Below, piece by piece: positions 24,810 through 33,817 of a stretch of DNA of 64,000 nt; the stretch's first letter is position 1, and each line of letters starts with the position of its first letter. The notes beneath the pieces are model-generated. The model did no database searches, was not told the origin of the DNA, and saw only the letters and a program-made list of their open reading frames with translations. Position numbers and translations under genes: made by a program. This stretch comes from SZUA-545 sp050297855 (GTDB lineage: Bacteria > Campylobacterota > Campylobacteria > Campylobacterales > SZUA-545), in NCBI GenBank assembly GCA_050297855.1, contig JBNKTC010000006.1:1-64000 (forward strand). The letters run 5' to 3'.

Positions 24810-27040
24810 AAAGGTTCCTTGCTGTTTTTTTTGAATCGTAGCACAAACTCCGCACCCTTGTCCACCGTAGAGGCGGCTATGCTCCCGGCCATATGCTCTT
24901 CGACAATGGTCTTGACGATGTAGAGGCCGATCCCGGTGCCCTTACCCTGGTCTTTGGTCGTAAAATAGGGTTCGAAGATCCGTTTGATGATCGTCTCAGG
25001 GATCCCGCCGCCGGTGTCTTTGATCAGGATCACGTCATGTTCGGGTTCGCGGGCGAGGGTGATATCGATCCGTCCCGGTACCCCCCGTTCCATGATGGCG
25101 TCTTTGGCGTTGTTAAGAAGGTTGAGGATCACCTGTTTGAACTCGTTGCGGTGGTTGTGCATCTCGTAGCTTTCCCCGTGGATCAGGCAGGCGATATCAT
25201 GCGCTCTCAGTTGGGCATCGAGGATGCCCACTACCTCTTTGATCGTCGGTTTGACGTCAAAAACGGTTTTGTGTTTATCGGGCCGGAAAAAGGTCCTGAA
25301 ATCGTCGATGGTGCCGGACATAAAGTTTATCTGTTCGTTGGAGTCTTCGACCATCTGCTCCAGGTAGGGAAGGTCGAGTTCGCCGTACTCATAGGCATCG
25401 GGGAGGTCCTGGATCAGGAGGCCCAGGGCATTAAGGGGCTGGCGCCACTGGTGGGCGATGGCGTTGATCATCTCCCCCATCGCCGCCAGTTTGGACTGCT
25501 GGATCAACATCTGTTCGTGCTGGAGCCGTTTTTCTATCTCACTTTGGACTTTGGCTTCCAGTCTGGTGCGGTATTCGACCACTTCCGTGATATCGTGGAT
25601 GATGGAAAAAAGGAGTTTGTGCTGTTCGACCGTGATGGGGGTGGAGTGGACTTCGACATCGCGGATCTCCCCGTTTGCCAGTCGGTGTTTGAAGACAAAG
25701 TAGTTGTTGTTTCGCGTCAGGGCATTATCTTCATGGGCTTTGACTTCTTTTGGGTCCTGCGTATTGATGTCGGTGATCCGCATGTTTTTCAGGCGGTCGA
25801 CGGGGTACCCGTAAAAGGCCGCGGCCGCCGGGTTGGCATCGAGGATGCGGCTGGTGGCGGGGTCGATCAGCAGCATGATCGCCGAATGGCGTTCAAACAT
25901 CTCCCGCAGACGTCGTTCGCTCTTTTTCACTGTTTTGCCGTACTGGTCGATCAGACGGTTTTTGTGGAGGATAAAGAGGATAAAGGCGAACATCCCGGCG
26001 ATGATGAAGAAGACGAGGGCATAGATAAGATAGTAGATCAGCTTTTCGTTCTCCTGGAAAAAGGTGGGGGGCGTGAAGAGGAGGGTGGCCTCTTTTTCGA
26101 TCGCCCGGGGAAGACGGAGTCCGAAGCGCTTGAGTGCGGGGTCGCTGAAAAGGTAGCGGTTGATATTGAGCGGACTGGTGGAGATGGCGTCGATCGGGGT
26201 ACCCTCCAGGTACGCGGCCATCATCTTCGCCGCCTCCTTTCCGTGGTCGGTCCCGCTGGTGACATACCCCCCGATAATACGCGGATGCATGTAGACGTCT
26301 TCCATACAAAAAAGCGGCTGCGATGCCGTCTCGGCGATGGCCGTGATGATATGCTCCAGGGGGAGGGTGGTCCGGTGCTCGTTTTTCATCTTTCCGACGG
26401 TCGTCAGCAGTACGGCCGCATCGGGTTCGGATTGGATACGGGAGAGGATTTTTTCCAGGTTCTCCGACTCGGCATAGAGCAGGGTGAACCCCAGTGTCCC
26501 GTTACTGCAGAGATCGGTGATCTGCTGTTTGATCAGGGTATAGGTCTGGGAGTTGTCGCCGATGATCAGCAGACGTTTTTTCCCCGGGAAAAGACGATGG
26601 ATCAGGCGGAAGTTGGTTTCGATGTCTTTTCTTTCGAAAACACCCGCGTACGCGCTCCCGGATAGCTCCATATCGAGGTGGTTGATACCCGAGAAGAAGA
26701 CGGGGACTGATTTAAAGTCGGTCTGTTTGACGAAGTGGATCAGATCCAGGGCATTATCGTCACTGACGTAGATCGCGTCGGGATGAAAGGCAGCGTATTT
26801 ATAGCGGAGAAAGTCGCGGTAGTGATGGAAAAAGCCGGTATCGGGTTCAAGCCGCTTGGTTCCCAGGTATTCCGCTTCGATCGTCACAAGACCCGGAAGG
26901 CGGGTTTTGATCTCACCCAGGAAGCCGTCGTTCTGGCGCTGGGTCCATGCGTAGTCGTTGGAGTAGGAGTGGAGCATGAGGATATGCGTCTCTTTGCCAT
27001 AGAGCAGGAGCGGGAGCAGAAAGAGCAGTATCCGTTTCAT
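24806..27040 (-). CDS. Sensor histidine kinase with periplasmic ABC-type substrate-binding domain and PAS domain
   Basis: Starting at 27040 gives 744 residues: a signal/anchor (MKRILLFLLPLLLYGKE), a periplasmic domain of the ABC substrate-binding type (THILMLHSYSNDYAWTQRQN to about residue 315), a membrane helix (about 336-360, LIYALVFFIIAGMFAFILFI), a PAS domain (SAIMLLIDPATSRILDANPAAAAFYGY), and a kinase core. The core has IAHQWRQPLNALG, an intact N-box (NLLNNAKDAI), DTGGGI and GTGIGLYIVK. The ligand is unknown. An upstream ATG at 27091 would add residues that overlap the cytochrome gene without resembling a signal peptide. Confidence 0.87.
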   Translation of the reverse strand: MKRILLFLLPLLLYGKETHILMLHSYSNDYAWTQRQNDGFLGEIKTRLPGLVTIEAEYLGTKRLEPDTGFFHHYRDFLRYKYAAFHPDAIYVSDDNALDLIHFVKQTDFKSVPVFFSGINHLDMELSGSAYAGVFERKDIETNFRLIHRLFPGKKRLLIIGDNSQTYTLIKQQITDLCSNGTLGFTLLYAESENLEKILSRIQSEPDAAVLLTTVGKMKNEHRTTLPLEHIITAIAETASQPLFCMEDVYMHPRIIGGYVTSGTDHGKEAAKMMAAYLEGTPIDAISTSPLNINRYLFSDPALKRFGLRLPRAIEKEATLLFTPPTFFQENEKLIYYLIYALVFFIIAGMFAFILFILHKNRLIDQYGKTVKKSERRLREMFERHSAIMLLIDPATSRILDANPAAAAFYGYPVDRLKNMRITDINTQDPKEVKAHEDNALTRNNNYFVFKHRLANGEIRDVEVHSTPITVEQHKLLFSIIHDITEVVEYRTRLEAKVQSEIEKRLQHEQMLIQQSKLAAMGEMINAIAHQWRQPLNALGLLIQDLPDAYEYGELDLPYLEQMVEDSNEQINFMSGTIDDFRTFFRPDKHKTVFDVKPTIKEVVGILDAQLRAHDIACLIHGESYEMHNHRNEFKQVILNLLNNAKDAIMERGVPGRIDITLAREPEHDVILIKDTGGGIPETIIKRIFEPYFTTKDQGKGTGIGLYIVKTIVEEHMAGSIAASTVDKGAEFVLRFKKNSKEPL

Positions 27041-27047
27041 CCAAGTC

Positions 27048-27371
27048 CTATTTCTGGGTATTGAGATAGATGTAGAGTGCTTCGATCTCATGGTCGGTCA
27101 GGCGGTAGACCGGCATGATCGAGCGTCCCCGTTTCAGGGCAAAACGGATGCGTTCCCGGGAGACGTTTTTGATGTTGGGGGCGCTGAATCGGCGCCGGAG
27201 CTCTTTATCGGGAGTGTCCGATATCAGACTCCCGCCGCCCTCCTCGCCGTGGCATTTGGCACAGCTGATCCCCCGGGGGTCGCGGTAGAGGGATTCCCCG
27301 TATTCATAAGTTGAGATAAAATCCGCCATAAGGGTAGCGAATAGAAGCAGGAAAAGAAAAACCGAACGCAT
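27048..27371 (-). CDS. Small monohaem cytochrome c
   Basis: The 107-residue protein has a signal peptide (MRSVFLFLLLFATLMA), one CAKCH haem motif near residue 38 and a Met-containing SIMPVYRLTDHEIEALYIYL, the usual class I axial-ligand segment. It should be a periplasmic electron carrier. It leads the run cytochrome c / sensor kinase / thioredoxin-like protein and starts just upstream of the divergent folD promoter region. Confidence 0.88.
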   Translation of the reverse strand: MRSVFLFLLLFATLMADFISTYEYGESLYRDPRGISCAKCHGEEGGGSLISDTPDKELRRRFSAPNIKNVSRERIRFALKRGRSIMPVYRLTDHEIEALYIYLNTQK

Positions 27372-27420
27372 CGACCGCCTTCATCAAAAATTACAATCCC
27401 CGGGCTAAAGGGCTAATGGG

Positions 27421-27426
27421 TATAAT
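27421..27426 (+). promoter_or_regulatory. Putative -10 element for folD
   Basis: TATAAT lies 65 bases upstream of the folD ATG, preceded by TGGG. It is in the gap between the divergent cytochrome c and folD genes. Confidence 0.45.
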
Positions 27427-27490
27427 ACCAAAAATAAGTAATGAAAACGCATCCCGTATTCATTTGACACAAATTGAGATAAGGTTTTTA

Positions 27491-28336
27491 ATGGAACATT
27501 TAGACGGTAAAATGTTGTCTGAAAAAATCAGAGCCGAACTGAAAAAAGAGGTGGAAGTCCTAAAGAGCGAACACGACGTAGTCCCCGGACTGGCCGTGAT
27601 CCTGGTGGGTGACGATCCCGCGAGCCGGGCATACGTCAATATGAAAGAGAAGGCGTGCCAGGCAGTGGGGATCTACTCCATCGTCCACAAGATGCCCAAT
27701 ACGATCAGCCATGACGAGATGCTCAAGATCATCGAGATGATGAACAACAACCCCTATATCGACGGGATCCTCGTCCAGCTCCCCCTTCCCGAACAGGTCA
27801 ATACCAACGCCCTGCTGGAAGCGATCGACAGGGAGAAAGACGTCGACGGGTTCCACCCGTATAATATGGGCCGCCTTTTTGCGGGGCTGGACGGTTATGT
27901 CCCGTGCACACCCCTGGGTGTTATGGAACTGCTGGAAGAGTACAAGATCGACGTCAAAGGGATGAATGCCGTTGTCGTGGGTGCCAGTAACATCGTCGGC
28001 AAACCGATGGCTTCCCTGCTGCTCAATGCCGGGGCGACGGTGGATATCTGTCACATCCATACCAAGGACCTCAAGGCCCACACGCTTAACGCCGATATCC
28101 TGCTTGTGGGTGTCGGCAAGCCGGGATTGATCACGGCCGATATGGTCAAAGACGATGTCATCATCGTGGATATCGGCACCAGTAAAGTCGACGGCAAACT
28201 GGTCGGCGATGTCGATTACACGAACGTCAAGGAGAAGGCCTCCTACATCACGCCGGTCCCGGGCGGCGTCGGTCCCATGACCATCGCCATGCTGCTTAAA
28301 AACACCGTTAACGCGGCCAAGGCGCGTCGATGCTAG
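27491..28336 (+). CDS. folD: Methylenetetrahydrofolate dehydrogenase / cyclohydrolase
   Basis: The ATG at 27491 gives 281 residues starting MEHLDGKMLSEKI; the open frame upstream to 27416 does not resemble the family. Signatures are PGLAVILVGDDPASRAYV with YVNMKEKAC (the catalytic Lys), DGILVQLPLP and VPGGVGPMTIAML. FolD interconverts methylene-, methenyl- and formyl-tetrahydrofolate. It overlaps lepB by 7 bases, so the two are likely co-transcribed. Confidence 0.97.
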   Translation: MEHLDGKMLSEKIRAELKKEVEVLKSEHDVVPGLAVILVGDDPASRAYVNMKEKACQAVGIYSIVHKMPNTISHDEMLKIIEMMNNNPYIDGILVQLPLPEQVNTNALLEAIDREKDVDGFHPYNMGRLFAGLDGYVPCTPLGVMELLEEYKIDVKGMNAVVVGASNIVGKPMASLLLNAGATVDICHIHTKDLKAHTLNADILLVGVGKPGLITADMVKDDVIIVDIGTSKVDGKLVGDVDYTNVKEKASYITPVPGGVGPMTIAMLLKNTVNAAKARRC

Positions 28337-29211
28337 AGAAACTGAAAAAAGTCTATCACTTCTCCAATACCTGGACCGGTACGGTCATCATCGTCCTTCT
28401 GGCGATCTTTTTCCTGGCCCAGGCCTTCGTCATCCCCAGCGGCTCCATGAAGCGGACCTACCTGATCGGGGATTTCCTGCTGGTCAAAAAGTTCAGCTAC
28501 GGGGTGCCCATCCCCCATATCCCGCTGCTTGAGATCCCGGTCATGCCCGATATCTTCGGCAACGGCCACCTGATCGAAGGGGATCGTCCGAAACGCGGCG
28601 ATATCGTCGTCTTCCGCTATCCCCACAACCCCGATCTGCACTACGTCAAACGGTGTGTGGCTGTCGGCGGGGACAAACTTATGGTCCGGAATAAAAACCT
28701 CTTCCTGCAGCCCCATGAAGGGGCGGAGTATATTAAAGCCAACTATCTCCCCGACCTGATCGTTGAGATCGAAGGCGAACTGTGGGTCAAAAACCCCTAC
28801 CTCTATGCCCATCCGGGCGTAACACACGACGAGAACGTCCAGGCGGCCTATACGATCTTCCCGATCGAGTATTTTGACTTCGGTCCCGAGAAGGTGGCAG
28901 AGGACCACTTCTTCATGATGGGAGACAACCGCGAACACTCCAACGACAGCCGCTCCTGGGGGAGTGTCCCGTATAAATATGTCGTGGGGACGCCGTGGAT
29001 CACCTATCTTAGCTGGGAGAACCGCAGCTACGATACGGTCCTCAACGGCGGGGACCACGCAGCCTATGACCATGTCGACCTCAAAAAGGTGTGCGGCGAC
29101 CTGATGCTTACCTCCGACGAGTGCCGCAAGACCTGGACGGATAATATGTACAAGATCCGCTGGGACCGGATGTTTAAGACGCCCAAGTCCCTGGAAGACC
29201 TGATCCGCTGA
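28330..29211 (+). CDS. lepB: Signal peptidase I
   Basis: The 293-residue protein has an N-terminal membrane helix (about 17-35) followed by the catalytic Ser in PSGSMKRTYLIGD, the catalytic Lys in YVKRCVAVGGDKL and the box E motif FMMGDNREHSNDSR. It cleaves signal peptides at the outer face of the inner membrane. Compared with minimal enzymes it carries an inserted region of about 60 residues between boxes D and E, as is usual in Campylobacterota. It is followed after one base by a site-2 protease gene. Confidence 0.96.
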   Translation: MLEKLKKVYHFSNTWTGTVIIVLLAIFFLAQAFVIPSGSMKRTYLIGDFLLVKKFSYGVPIPHIPLLEIPVMPDIFGNGHLIEGDRPKRGDIVVFRYPHNPDLHYVKRCVAVGGDKLMVRNKNLFLQPHEGAEYIKANYLPDLIVEIEGELWVKNPYLYAHPGVTHDENVQAAYTIFPIEYFDFGPEKVAEDHFFMMGDNREHSNDSRSWGSVPYKYVVGTPWITYLSWENRSYDTVLNGGDHAAYDHVDLKKVCGDLMLTSDECRKTWTDNMYKIRWDRMFKTPKSLEDLIR

Positions 29212-29212
29212 G

Positions 29213-29842
29213 ATGAACGATATCGATATCGTCAAGATCGTTGCGTCGGTCGTTGCCCTCGCCATTGCCATCATCGGCCATGAGATCATGCACGGCTATG
29301 TGGCGTACCGATATGGTGATTCGACCGCAAAAGACGCGGGACGGCTGAGCCTTAATCCCGTTGTCCACGTCGATCCCATCGGGACGATCGCCCTCCCGCT
29401 TATCCTCTTTGTCACGGGTGCCCCTTTCCTCTTCGGGTGGGCCAAACCCGTTCCCATCGATGCCTACCGGGTACTGCGCAACGGCGGTTATTTCGGGATG
29501 TTCAATGTCAGTATGGCGGGGATTTTTTTTAATGCGGGGATGGCGGTTCTGGCCTCGATGCTTCTGGGCCTGAACGAGAGCGTCTGGGTCAATGCGATCC
29601 TGCTGCAGCTGGTGGTCTACAACGTCATCCTGGCGATGTTCAACCTCCTGCCGATCCCCCCGCTGGACGGCTCCAAGGCACTTAGTTACCTGGGCGTGAT
29701 GATGGGGACGGGAAAACCGGCGGAGTTTTTCTATAAGATCGAGCGCTGGGGGATGGTGATCCTGGTGCTCTTTCTCCTCTCCCCGCTCTCCGGCGTCTTC
29801 TTCTCCTGGGCCAGGGAGATTATTCTATGGCTGGTGTTCTGA
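29213..29842 (+). CDS. Site-2 protease family (M50) membrane metalloprotease
   Basis: The 209-residue polytopic protein has the zinc motif HEIMHGY near residue 24, and LLPIPPLDGSKAL near residue 145 with the third-ligand Asp. This is the short M50B form without a PDZ domain, unlike RseP at 38153-39208. It probably cleaves proteins within the membrane; its substrate is unknown. It is sandwiched between lepB and rsmH with overlaps. Confidence 0.9.
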   Translation: MNDIDIVKIVASVVALAIAIIGHEIMHGYVAYRYGDSTAKDAGRLSLNPVVHVDPIGTIALPLILFVTGAPFLFGWAKPVPIDAYRVLRNGGYFGMFNVSMAGIFFNAGMAVLASMLLGLNESVWVNAILLQLVVYNVILAMFNLLPIPPLDGSKALSYLGVMMGTGKPAEFFYKIERWGMVILVLFLLSPLSGVFFSWAREIILWLVF

Positions 29843-30780
29843 TGGATAATATCCCCCATATTCCCGTTCTCCTGGACGAGGTCCTTTCTGTCTTTGCCGA
29901 CCATGAAGCGGGGCAGTTCGTCGACTGTACCCTGGGGTACGGCGGCCACTCCGAGGCGATCTTGCAAAACTTCCCCGACGTGACGCTGGTCGGGATCGAC
30001 CAGGATGCGGAGGCGATCGCTTTCAGTACCGAACGGCTGGCCCCTTTCGGGGAGCGCTTCAGCACGCTGAAGGGGCGCTACTCCGATATGATCCGGGAGA
30101 TCGACTTCTCCAAGACGACGGGTATCCTGGCCGATATCGGTGTTTCCAGTCTCCAGCTGGACAAACAGGAAAGGGGATTCAGCTTTGCCAGCGAGACCCT
30201 GGATATGCGGATGGACCAGACACGGGAGTTTTCCGCCTACGACGTCGTCAACGGTTACTCCCAGCAGGAGCTGGAGGAGATATTCCTCAAATACGGCGAA
30301 GAGCGTGCCTTTAAAAAGATCGCCAAGCTGATCGTGGATACCCGCAGCAAGGCGCCCATCGGGAGTGCGGCGGAGCTTTCGTCCCTGATCGAGAAGCACC
30401 ACCGTTGCCCCGGTATCCACCCTGCAACCCGCGTTTTCCAGGCGATCCGTATCGAAGTGAACGACGAACTGGGTGAACTGGAACGTTTTTTTGACGTATT
30501 GGAAACAAATGGGAAAAAGGGTATGATTGTCGCAGTCATCACCTTCCACTCCCTGGAAGACCGGATCGTCAAGACCCGGTTTAAAGAGTGGGCCAAGCGG
30601 TGTGTCTGCCCGCCGGAGGTATTCCGGTGCACATGTGGCAACAACAACGAACTGGGCAAACCGGTCAACAAAAAGCCCCTGACTGCTTCCAAACAGGAGC
30701 TGAAACTCAACCCACGGAGCCGCAGCGCAAAACTGCGGGCGTTTATGTTTACCAAGGACGGGAATGGAAGAGAAATCTGA
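29827..30780 (+). CDS. rsmH: 16S rRNA (cytosine(1402)-N4)-methyltransferase
   Basis: The 317-residue protein shows HIPVLLDEVLSVF, the SAM-binding CTLGYGGHSEAIL and GIDQDAEAI, DIGVSSLQLDKQERGFSF and the C-terminal TFHSLEDRIVK, all typical of RsmH (MraW). It methylates C1402 of 16S rRNA. ATG 29827 has AGGGAG upstream; ATG 29842, overlapping the previous stop, is also possible. It overlaps the FtsL-like gene by 17 bases. Confidence 0.96.
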   Translation: MAGVLMDNIPHIPVLLDEVLSVFADHEAGQFVDCTLGYGGHSEAILQNFPDVTLVGIDQDAEAIAFSTERLAPFGERFSTLKGRYSDMIREIDFSKTTGILADIGVSSLQLDKQERGFSFASETLDMRMDQTREFSAYDVVNGYSQQELEEIFLKYGEERAFKKIAKLIVDTRSKAPIGSAAELSSLIEKHHRCPGIHPATRVFQAIRIEVNDELGELERFFDVLETNGKKGMIVAVITFHSLEDRIVKTRFKEWAKRCVCPPEVFRCTCGNNNELGKPVNKKPLTASKQELKLNPRSRSAKLRAFMFTKDGNGREI

Positions 30781-31024
30781 ACTTCTTGACGAAGTCGTAT
30801 CGGTCTATGAAGAGGGTGGGGAGCTTGATATGGGTATCCTGGTCATTACCCTGCTGGCCATGGTGATCGTCCTCTCCCTTATCTTCCCGAAGATCTATAT
30901 CGCCTCCAATATCTACTACGAGAGTGTCGAGATCGATCGTCTGAAAAAACAGTACAGTATCCTTCTCGAAGAGAACAAGCGTCTGACCCAGCAGCTCGAA
31001 CAGAAAAAATTTATGAACGAGTGA
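30764..31024 (+). CDS. Small bitopic coiled-coil membrane protein, FtsL-like
   Basis: The 86-residue protein has a short acidic cytoplasmic N-terminus, one membrane helix at about 24-46 and a C-terminal heptad-type stretch (IDRLKKQYSILLEENKRLTQQLEQ). This layout and the position right after rsmH match FtsL, the divisome protein that pairs with FtsB, but FtsL is poorly conserved, so this rests on context and topology. It overlaps the rsmH 3' end. Confidence 0.6.
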   Translation: MEEKSELLDEVVSVYEEGGELDMGILVITLLAMVIVLSLIFPKIYIASNIYYESVEIDRLKKQYSILLEENKRLTQQLEQKKFMNE

Positions 31025-31105
31025 GTATCATTAAAGAAAGAGAGACCGTTCCGTATCCTGAAACGGTGATAGGGACGCAACAACCGAAACACAAAAGGAT
31101 TGAAA

Positions 31106-31348
31106 ATGGGTGGTACATCTACGCTGATCAAAGATATCAAACTGGCAAGTAAAGAGGGCGGGGTGATCTCCGTCTCCCATGTGACCAAACCGTATGGTGA
31201 AGCGAGCGAATCGGTTATCAGCATCGGCATCTCTCTGCAGGGGGATGCGGGCAAACCGGACTGGAAAGCCCATATCCCCTATGAGAACATCGATGAAGTG
31301 ATCGCTGCCCTCACCGAGGCAAAAGAAAAATACCACCACCACGGGTAA
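31106..31348 (+). CDS. Conserved-looking small protein of unknown function
   Basis: ATG 31106 follows AAGGA at the right distance and gives 80 residues, starting MGGTSTLIKDIKLASKEGG and ending in three His and a Gly. The composition is soluble, with no signal peptide and no Cys. The family is not recognised. It lies between the FtsL-like gene and the HtrA-like pseudo-protease gene on the same strand. Confidence 0.6.
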   Translation: MGGTSTLIKDIKLASKEGGVISVSHVTKPYGEASESVISIGISLQGDAGKPDWKAHIPYENIDEVIAALTEAKEKYHHHG

Positions 31349-31356
31349 CGGCTGTT

Positions 31357-32604
31357 TTGCACTGGATTAGACGTTTTGCCCTTTTTTGCCTCCTGGGTAC
31401 GGCCAGTGCCGTGGCCAACCCTCAGATGGCTCCGGATACGCCGGTCAGTTATCACGGGCTGTTGGAGCGTTTTAAATCAAAGATCATGCAGGTGGAGAAC
31501 CAGTCGCCTTTTATCTCGGACAAGAGCGTCCTGGGAAGCGGCGTGCTCCTCTCTGCAGACGGCTATCTGCTGACCAGCGGGGCCGTAATTAGCGGACAGG
31601 AGCGCGTCACGCTGCGGGGGCTGCACAATCCCATGCCGTTTACCGCCCAGGTCGTCGCCCGGAGCAGTGGAAGCGATACGGCCCTGGTGAAGATGGACCC
31701 GGACGAAGCAGTCGAATATCTGAAAACGGACAAGACGTACCGCCCTCAGATCGGAGAGATGGTCTTTATCCTCTTCCAGGCACCGCATCTTGGGATGCGA
31801 CGGGGTATCGTAACGTCGCTCTACAACGGCTTGGTGGTCACCGACATGGCGCCGACTCCCGACACCTACGGGGCACTGATGGTGGACGGAAAAGGACGTT
31901 TGATAGGGATCGTCAGCAAGCGTTTCTCCCGTGAGAAGGGATATGTTACGACAGCTTCTGCCGAACAGATCGTCGCCGATGCCAAGGCGATGATGAAAGA
32001 GGACCGGACGGTCAACGGCTTTTTCGGTATGAGCGTGACCGATCTTGCACCGTCGCTGTACGGGTTTTACGGGATCGACCGAGGTGCACTGATCACGGCG
32101 GTGGATGCCAATATGTCCGCGGATCGCGAGGGGTTGAAAAAAGGGGACCTGATCGTCTCCCTCAACGGCAAACGTATAGCCGACAGAAAGGCCTTCAGCC
32201 AAAGCCTCTACGAAGCAAAAGCGGAGGATAATGTCACGATCGGTTATGTACGCAACCGTCTGCATAAAACGCTCACGATGCGCCTGCCGGTGGTCGACCA
32301 GAGTGTCCTTAACCCCAACGTTTACGTCCACAAGGGGCTGATCGTCGAGGAGTTGACTCCCGCGATCCGGACGATGCGGGAGTTCCCTCCCTATCTGAAG
32401 GGGGTCTACGTCGCACTGGTGATGCCGGGAACCATCGCTGAGGCCAAGGGCGTGCGCCCGGGCGATGTGATCATCCAGGTGGGGACTAAGACGATCGCCG
32501 ACCTGGCCGCCTTTAAAGGATGCGTGAGCAAAAGTGCCAGGGAGCGGATATTTATCTACCGCGACGGATGGAATTTTATAAAACTATTAGAAGGCAAACA
32601 GTGA
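31357..32604 (+). CDS. HtrA-like periplasmic protein with degenerate protease site and two PDZ domains
   Basis: The 415-residue product starts at TTG 31357 with a signal peptide ending SAVANPQ. The trypsin-like domain aligns with HtrA (GSGVLLSADGYLLTS), but the catalytic His position is Ala76. Asp107 is kept in SDTALVKMD, and the GNSGGAL site is replaced by PDTYGALM, putting Thr170 in place of Ser. Two PDZ domains follow: about 218-300, around KKGDLIVSLNGKRI, and about 325-410, around RPGDVIIQVGTKTI. It is therefore probably a non-proteolytic chaperone or adaptor. The intact HtrA is at 45874-47265. It overlaps the kdsA start. Confidence 0.75.
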   Translation: MHWIRRFALFCLLGTASAVANPQMAPDTPVSYHGLLERFKSKIMQVENQSPFISDKSVLGSGVLLSADGYLLTSGAVISGQERVTLRGLHNPMPFTAQVVARSSGSDTALVKMDPDEAVEYLKTDKTYRPQIGEMVFILFQAPHLGMRRGIVTSLYNGLVVTDMAPTPDTYGALMVDGKGRLIGIVSKRFSREKGYVTTASAEQIVADAKAMMKEDRTVNGFFGMSVTDLAPSLYGFYGIDRGALITAVDANMSADREGLKKGDLIVSLNGKRIADRKAFSQSLYEAKAEDNVTIGYVRNRLHKTLTMRLPVVDQSVLNPNVYVHKGLIVEELTPAIRTMREFPPYLKGVYVALVMPGTIAEAKGVRPGDVIIQVGTKTIADLAAFKGCVSKSARERIFIYRDGWNFIKLLEGKQ

Positions 32605-33404
32605 TTTTTAACGAAAACAGCAAAGAGAAAAAACCGTTTTTGATGGCTGGTCCGTGTGTGATCGAGAGCCGTGATAACCTCTTTATGATCGCCGAACGGA
32701 TGAAAACCATTACCGAAAGACTCGGATTTGACTATATCTTCAAGGCATCCTTCGACAAGGCAAACCGGACATCGGTCACCTCCTATCGGGGACCGGGGCT
32801 GGATGAAGGGCTGAAGATGCTGGCGGAGGTGAAAAAGGAGTTTTCCCTCCCCATCGTGACCGATATCCATGAAGCATCCCAGGCCGCACCGGCGGCGGAA
32901 GTGGCCGATATCCTCCAGATCCCCGCCTTCCTCTGCCGGCAGACGGACCTGCTGGTCGAAAGCGGAAAGACCGGCAAGATCGTCAACATCAAAAAAGCAC
33001 AGTTCCTCTCGGGCAACGATATGATCAATGCGGTCAAAAAGGTCGAGAGTACGGGGAACAGGGAGATCATGCTTACCGAGCGGGGGAATATGTACGGCTA
33101 TAACAACCTGGTCGTGGACTTTAGGAATATCCTCGATATGAAGGAGTTCGGCTATCCCGTTGTCATGGACGCGACCCACTCCACCCAGCGTCCCGGAGGC
33201 GAAGGAGGACGCAGCGGCGGAGATCCCAAATACGCCGCCTATTTTGCCAAAGCGGCGACGGTCTGCGGTGTGGACGGCTATTTCTTCGAGGTCCATCCCG
33301 AGCCGGAAAAGGGGCTCTCCGATGCGACCAACATGATCAGCCTGGAGAGTATCGAGGGGATTTTGGCGGAGCTGAAAGCCCTGTATGACCTGACTAACAG
33401 TTGA
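32601..33404 (+). CDS. kdsA: 3-deoxy-D-manno-octulosonate 8-phosphate synthase
   Basis: The chosen start is GTG 32601, overlapping the previous stop (GTGA) and preceded by AGAAGG at 32589; it gives 267 residues, normal for KdsA. An upstream ATG at 32568 lies inside the previous gene. Signatures are FLMAGPCVIESR, FKASFDKANRTS, VMDATHSTQRPGG and VHPEPEKGLSDATNM. It condenses arabinose 5-phosphate and phosphoenolpyruvate for the Kdo of lipopolysaccharide. Confidence 0.96.
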   Translation: MIFNENSKEKKPFLMAGPCVIESRDNLFMIAERMKTITERLGFDYIFKASFDKANRTSVTSYRGPGLDEGLKMLAEVKKEFSLPIVTDIHEASQAAPAAEVADILQIPAFLCRQTDLLVESGKTGKIVNIKKAQFLSGNDMINAVKKVESTGNREIMLTERGNMYGYNNLVVDFRNILDMKEFGYPVVMDATHSTQRPGGEGGRSGGDPKYAAYFAKAATVCGVDGYFFEVHPEPEKGLSDATNMISLESIEGILAELKALYDLTNS

Positions 33405-33511
33405 TCTATTAATCGGTATTATTTTAAGTATAAGTACAAAAGTGATTATTTAATCGATATGCCAAGCAGTTTATGGCAAAAAGTGTTCTAAAAACAAGGA
33501 ATGACATAATT

Positions 33512-33805
33512 ATGAAATCGATGATCTGGCTCCGCTACCTGGCCCTTTTGGAAGGGATCTCGTGGCTGCTGCTGCTTTTTATCGCCATGCCTCTGAAGTA
33601 TATGGCAGGCAACCCCTATCCCGTGAAGGTCGTGGGCATGACCCACGGACTGCTTTTTATCGCCTTTGTGGCGGCGTTGAGCATCGTCCTCAACCGGAAA
33701 ACCATTTCGACAACGCTGGGGGCGAAAGTCTTTGTCGCCTCCTTTATCCCCTTCGGGACTTTCCTGGTCGATGGCAAGCTCAAACGGGTTATTAACAGGG
33801 ACTGA
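33512..33805 (+). CDS. DUF3817 family small membrane protein
   Basis: ATG 33512 gives 97 residues with three hydrophobic segments, including the family-typical RYLALLEGISWLLLLFIAMPLKY, the VVGMTHGLLFIAF centre and VFVASFIPFGTFLVDGKL at the end. DUF3817 proteins are small inner-membrane proteins of unknown role. It is separated from kdsA by about 100 bases with no obvious terminator. Confidence 0.75.
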   Translation: MKSMIWLRYLALLEGISWLLLLFIAMPLKYMAGNPYPVKVVGMTHGLLFIAFVAALSIVLNRKTISTTLGAKVFVASFIPFGTFLVDGKLKRVINRD

Positions 33806-33817
33806 CGGCAGACGGCG

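Noticed and set aside
27416..27490. Longer folD start
   Set aside because: The extra 25 residues do not match the family, overlap the TATAAT element, and the ATG at 27491 starts the typical MEHLDGKMLS sequence.
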